DNA from: Ashinkailepas kermadecensis
Taxonomy: Eukaryota > Arthropoda > Thecostraca > Neolepadidae
NCBI GenBank assembly: GCA_034440615.1
Contig: JAOTOM010003992.1
Location: 94,501 to 158,500 of the forward strand
Length of the DNA: 64,000 nt
Direction of reading: 5' to 3'
Part shown: positions 59,246-64,000 of the stretch, piece by piece
How the letters are laid out: every line of letters starts with the position of its first letter
How positions within the stretch are numbered: position 1 is the stretch's first letter
The notes under the pieces: generated by a model
The model's database searches: none
What the model was told of the DNA's origin: nothing
The model's input: only the letters and a program-made list of their open reading frames with translations
Position numbers and translations under genes: made by a program

Positions 59246-60184
59246 AGCAATAAGTGAGGAATGAAGGTGGGACCCGTGCCCTGCAGAGCTTGTACTCTCA
59301 CACACAGATTAATGTACCATTTTGATTCATGGTGGGCATTCAGCTAAATATGTAGTACTACATAATATGATGGCGCACGCGGGAGAGGTGACAAACAATC
59401 TACGTATAAGCCATGTGGTACTTCATACGAAATGCTGATGCCGGCGTTTCTGATTTTGCATTTGACTGATGGAAACGATGCGATTTTGGTTAAAGCATGT
59501 GTAGCTTGACCTGTTCATAGTGATACATCACTACCAATGGACCAAACGACTCCATGATTGGACGCTTCTTAGTCAGCACTAGCTGTGTCTCAGTTTCCTC
59601 TTGGATCCGAGGGGAACCCCCAATGAAGATGGAGGGTTCGCAGTGATGAATGGCGGCCCAGACACCAATGATGGCAGATGAGAGCAATACGACAAACGTC
59701 ATCAAATAAGCAAACTTAAGCAATTCAAAGTAATTGATGCGGTTGATATCATTAATGTTCTGCTCAGAACGTCCGACCAAAGTGACGTTGATTGGAGATA
59801 TTGCTCATTGTCCTGCAGGTGTTCGGCATGGTATTATTCCTATTGTACTATTCCTATGTGTAGGTACGTACATATACACCTAATGAATGTTAATCAGAAA
59901 CAAAAACACGGCAAGGAACATTCAAACTTTCAATGCAAACATCCCCATCAGAGATGCTAGAGTTGCCTCGCATACCTTCGGGCGCAGAGGAATAATGGAT
60001 GTACCAGCTTTAGAGGGGAGCATACATGTACCATTGTACATTTATGCTTGCAACCAATGGCAATGAGGAATTATGAGCAAGATACAAATTACGAATGAAA
60101 TGACACCTTGCATAGATTATTTATTAATTGGTTCAGTTTTCGAAATCAGTTAAGAGCTGCATCCAAGCCGCCGATTTGGTATAG
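59246..60184. other. Unique spacer
   Basis: Contains a 96-codon minus frame (59490-59780) with one possible membrane segment; not accepted as a gene. Confidence 0.4.
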
Positions 60185-60300
60185 GACACAGAAGATTTGA
60201 TGTACCTGAGGTATAGGACACAGAAGGTTTGATGTACCTGAGGTACATGTTGGGTCCAGTCCAACATGTACCTGAGGTACATGTTGGGTCCAGTCCGGTC
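60185..60300. repeat. Tandem 34-bp duplication followed by nested palindrome
   Basis: ATAGGACACAGAA with TTTGATGTACCTGAGGT, twice; then AGGTACATGTTGG / CCAACATGTACCT (60241-60253 and 60261-60273) with loop GTCCAGT, extendable to 22-bp arms with one mismatch. Confidence 0.9.
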
Positions 60301-61448
60301 GAAATTCCATTGGTTCTTAAATCTGAGAAGGGAGCAATACTTTGGGATGGAGCACATTTCAACCATCAATGTAAGCTCTGTATGTCGTAACTAAGCTTCT
60401 CAAGAAATAACTTGGGGCCAAATTGAGAACAAAACAAAAACTTCTGGGGACAGAAAGCAAACTCCCACCCTATCCAGGTGTGATCGCCACACAACATGGT
60501 TGTCAATGCATAACAGAATATCCATTGTCAAACCGTCTTTCTGCCGCATAGCTTTAATTAGGTGTCAAGTTATACCCAGAACGCTTTCCCATCAGCTGAG
60601 ACCAGCAGGTCGTTGGCCAATGTAACAGTTGGAACATTTATAAGCAAACTACTCCAGAAAGGCCCACTGCTACCTTCTGACTCCCGGAGTGTTTCCTCAC
60701 GTCGACATGCCCACAACAGCTCCCACTCACCCAAAGCCGCGTGCCAGATGAATTCCCGCTACACATGTATCATGGAAATTCCGCTCACACATCATGCGCG
60801 TTACTAGCGTAGATGGTCTGTTACGTATGTCAAGCTCATCATGCGCCACGACCGAGGTCCGCTTGGATCTGGTATTGGCAGCTATGTGAAAAAATAGTCC
60901 AAGTAATGGAAGCTTGTTACGCTCCATATGTGTATGAATCTACACCTGGTTTCGCGACACAATTTCTAAAACAGCACCTGCGATAACGACAATAAGCACA
61001 TCAATTGTCCATCAGTCCATACGTTTCGCATAATCAGGCGAAACAAATTGAAACGATTTCTAAACAACTAGTGGAAGTTTAGAAATGTTGGTTACGAATA
61101 ATACCAATCACAAAGGCGAAAGACGGCAGAAAAGCATCAATTAGACGCTGAATTGTGTCAATATTATCTATACCTATGTAGATGCTTGTAATATGCTGTT
61201 ATTATTGTAATATGCTGTTATTATTGTAAGGCACCCTGGTGATTGTAGCGACAACCACCACTTAATGCGTGCGTTGGGGTCAGCCAAACAATTCCGACGA
61301 ATGTGGATCACTCCCAGATATTGGTGCACCACAAGAACAATACAGACTGAAGTCAAACAAAACCTATTTCACTGCACATAAAAACAAATAACTAACAAAA
61401 CACAAAACACAAGAAACACAAAACAAATAAATATTGCAAACTTATTTC
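60301..61448. other. Unique spacer
   Basis: TAATATGCTGTTATTATTG is duplicated at 61187-61229. No gene recognised. Confidence 0.4.
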
Positions 61449-62282
61449 CGGTCAGATTCTCACAACCTGTCTCGGAGGGTAGATACATGCCCCCCTCTAA
61501 TCTACAAACTAAGCGTCGCACGAAAACGAAAAAGGTGTCATCGGAAAGCGCTCAGCGAATAGGGTCTGAAACCACCCCAACAATTGTGTCCCCCGAAAAG
61601 TGACGTCACTAGGTGGGTCTATGTCATCACAACTGACATAATATTTTTGGCTCTGTGGAGTTCCTTTTGTGGAGATTAAAGACAAATATTTGGAATCAGA
61701 AAGGGAAGGCGAAATCGACCATGGCTCTCAAATGCTTGCCCACCCAAAAATTAACATGTTAAATGTTGAAATGTTCCAATTTTTGAGTTTTCAATGTTAT
61801 TATATTTTTATTTATCTAATGAGTAGAGCGGAGAGCAAAACGTTGCTTGAAGTTAACTTGCCCTCATAAAGAGATGTTAAAGTTGTTGAAGTTGTTGATG
61901 TTAAGGAAGTTAACTTGCCCTCATTTAGCCAGAATCTTCGATTTTAGCCTTAATGGGCAAATATGTAAAACTAATACGTGATCAAAAACCCCAAAAAATA
62001 ATCTGGTGTGTTTCGTTGCATCCGTAAAGATAAACAAACGCTGAAAGTTTACCTCAAATATCTTTATCCATTAAAGCGTGACGACTGGTTGAACTTTTTT
62101 TTACGTGAACCCACTTGACCTTCAATGACATGTTGACCGTAGATGACCTTGCCCCAACATTTTCACACGACATGCCAAATTGATGTACAAAAAGGTGTGC
62201 AAAATTTCGGTGCGCTGCCGTGCGACGTTTTTTTTCACTATCCGCGGAAAACCTCAGGGGGCGTAACCTCCCCCCCGAGACT
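61449..62282. repeat. Dispersed repeat of unknown family, copy 2
   Basis: Collinear with 40465-41262; slightly longer through small insertions. Same orientation. Confidence 0.85.
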
Positions 62283-63061
62283 TAACCCCAAAGAGAGATT
62301 AACCCCCGAAAGGGTTAATCAAGAACAACTCAAGCGGCCTATGCAAAGTCCTGCCGAGAATGGTGGCTTGAGCAGTACATATTACGGTGCCGCCTACGTT
62401 CAGCCATGTTAATTTTTAGCATAACCTGACGGGCTACGCCTTTACGCTGCCTGGTTGTCTTTTCAAAGATGCAAGAGAAGTGTATTTTCGAAAACCTGTG
62501 TCGAACTGTTTGAAAAGCATGAAACCTTGTATGCGATCTCCCTCATTATCGGACACAACTAGAATCAGTGCAAAACGATGCCGCTGTCAACTCCCAGTAT
62601 GATATGCAAAGGTGCCAATTGCATGATAAAATAGAAGAGTTCGAATGATCGATGACAGTTGTTAGTATTCTACATAAGATCGTGTTTCCACTGAGACAAA
62701 TACTTTTGACGAACTACATGTCTCATGTAACATCATCAGCAAATATGCACTTGATCAATTTCATTAATACATAGAACACGATCCAGTCCACCATTCCACG
62801 TCTTCCCAATCTTAGCATCTTGGTCTTTATTTCCATTGCACATTCCAGAGAGCCAGGGTATCCACCGTGCCATCGAAATATTGCCCAAAATCAAATTTTT
62901 GTGTCTACCCAATGGCCCTGACCGCCGTATATAAGTCACCGCGCTTTAAATGCCTACGGGGAGTTCAGCCTGTCGTCTGGGAACATTCCAGGGCACGATA
63001 TGTGTCAAAATTCGCACCGAGTCCCACCCCACGGGCACACTGCGGATAACATGTGCGGTGT
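62283..63061. other. Unique spacer
   Basis: No gene recognised. Confidence 0.4.
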
Positions 63062-63478
63062 AGCCAGCAACATATGACATGTGGCAAAGGTGCGTGACCG
63101 GCACACCGAGTCCCATCCCAGTCCAGCAACATACGACATGTGGCAAAGGTGCGTGACCGGCACACCGAGTCCCATCCCAGTCCAGCAACATACATGTGGC
63201 AGCAAAGGTACGTGACCGGCACACCGAGTCCCATCCCAGTCCAGCAACATACGACATGTGGCAAAGGTGCGTGACCGGCACACCGAGTCCCATCCCAGTC
63301 CAGCAACATACGACATGTGGCAAAGGTGCGTGACCGGCACACCGAGTCCCATCCCAGTCCAGCAACATACGACATGTGGCAAAGGTGCGTGACCGGCACA
63401 CCGAGTCCCATCCCAGTCCAGCAACATACGACAAGTGGCGAAGGTGCGTGACCGGCACACCGAGTCCCATCCCAGTCG
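63062..63478. repeat. Minisatellite, 59-bp unit, 7 copies
   Basis: GACATGTGGCAAAGGTGCGT followed by GACCGGCACACCGAGTCCCA. One copy (near 63190) has a local rearrangement ATACATGTGGCAGCAAAGG. Confidence 0.95.
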
Positions 63479-64000
63479 CGAACGTGTTGCATCACTCAAA
63501 ATCACTTCGAGGAACTCGAAATGGTGCTGCTAGAGAATGCACAATTTCTGTATCCAGAGAGACGGCAAGCCCTTCATTCATATAGCGGAAGCTGTCAGCA
63601 TTCTTTTCTCGACTTCAAACACCTAAGAGATGAGATCTAGTAAAGTAACATAGTTGGGCAATATATGGAGAACTCTAATGCATTCCCATCAATTGTGGTC
63701 TGACTGAAGATCAATTTCCCGATCTGTCGTCTTTCAGAAGAGGCATATTTGCATCGCATACTTGGACAAATGAATACATTTTTCAACAAGAACAAACATT
63801 GGATTATGTTCACAGCCAAAATACCGCCAAGATATGCACGTAGCTGCTACGGGAAAAGTTATTCTCATGATAAATTTGTCAACCATAATACTAACGTTAT
63901 GACAAGCGTCCACCGGTCTACAGCAAGCTACAAAGCGGCGCCAATCCGGGCTTACAACGTTGACCCGCACGGACGAGCCATTCCGGGCTTACGACGCTGA
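63479..64000. other. Unique DNA to the window end
   Basis: No gene recognised. Confidence 0.35.

Noticed and set aside
59490..59780. 96-codon minus frame with one hydrophobic segment
   Set aside because: No recognised family, no supporting neighbours, and frames of this length are common by chance in the window.

Overview
This window looks like nuclear DNA of a metazoan, and no convincing cellular protein-coding gene, tRNA or rRNA could be supported in it. The content is mobile elements plus an exceptional density of tandem repeats. TTAGG-type repeats (degenerate at 21.18 kb, cleaner at 50.4-50.6 and 52.0-52.3 kb), Penelope-like elements, hAT-type miniature elements and a Transib/RAG1-like transposase relic together fit an invertebrate. 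The TTAGG repeats favour an arthropod, but the species cannot be named from sequence alone.

Layout. 1-1000: decayed non-LTR (LINE) reverse transcriptase on the minus strand. 1.1-6.6 kb: minisatellites, including a 1.3 kb array of 27-bp units in two alternating types. 6.8-8.6 kb: broken Penelope-like element (RT plus GIY-YIG) followed by a hammerhead-ribozyme-like motif. 9.0-10.1 kb: 18-bp and 40-bp arrays. 10.14-14.45 kb: the most informative region. An intact 698-codon Penelope-like ORF is bounded by about 95-bp inverted repeats with hammerhead cores. It sits, flanked by an 11-bp direct repeat, inside a decayed Transib/RAG1-like transposase pseudogene whose reading frame continues across the insertion.

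15-49.5 kb: some 30 minisatellite arrays (units 13 to about 105 bp) separated by short unique DNA, with several perfect hairpins, notably 26-bp arms at 38.83 kb. 50.0-51.1 kb: a 1083-bp fold-back element, its arms carrying TTAGG repeats, flanked by an 8-bp target duplication. 52.47-53.0 kb: a hAT-type miniature element with a perfect 8-bp target duplication. 54.19-54.88 kb: a second hAT-like element with another element's terminus nested in it. 54.97-56.45 kb: a 1.5 kb pyrimidine microsatellite. 56.5-64 kb: more arrays in unique DNA, and a second copy (61.45-62.28 kb) of a dispersed repeat first seen at 40.46-41.26 kb.

Long open frames (up to 600 codons) inside the arrays arise because the repeat units lack stop codons; they are not annotated as genes. 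The only ORF that looks like an intact protein of known type is the Penelope-like polyprotein at 10262-12358.
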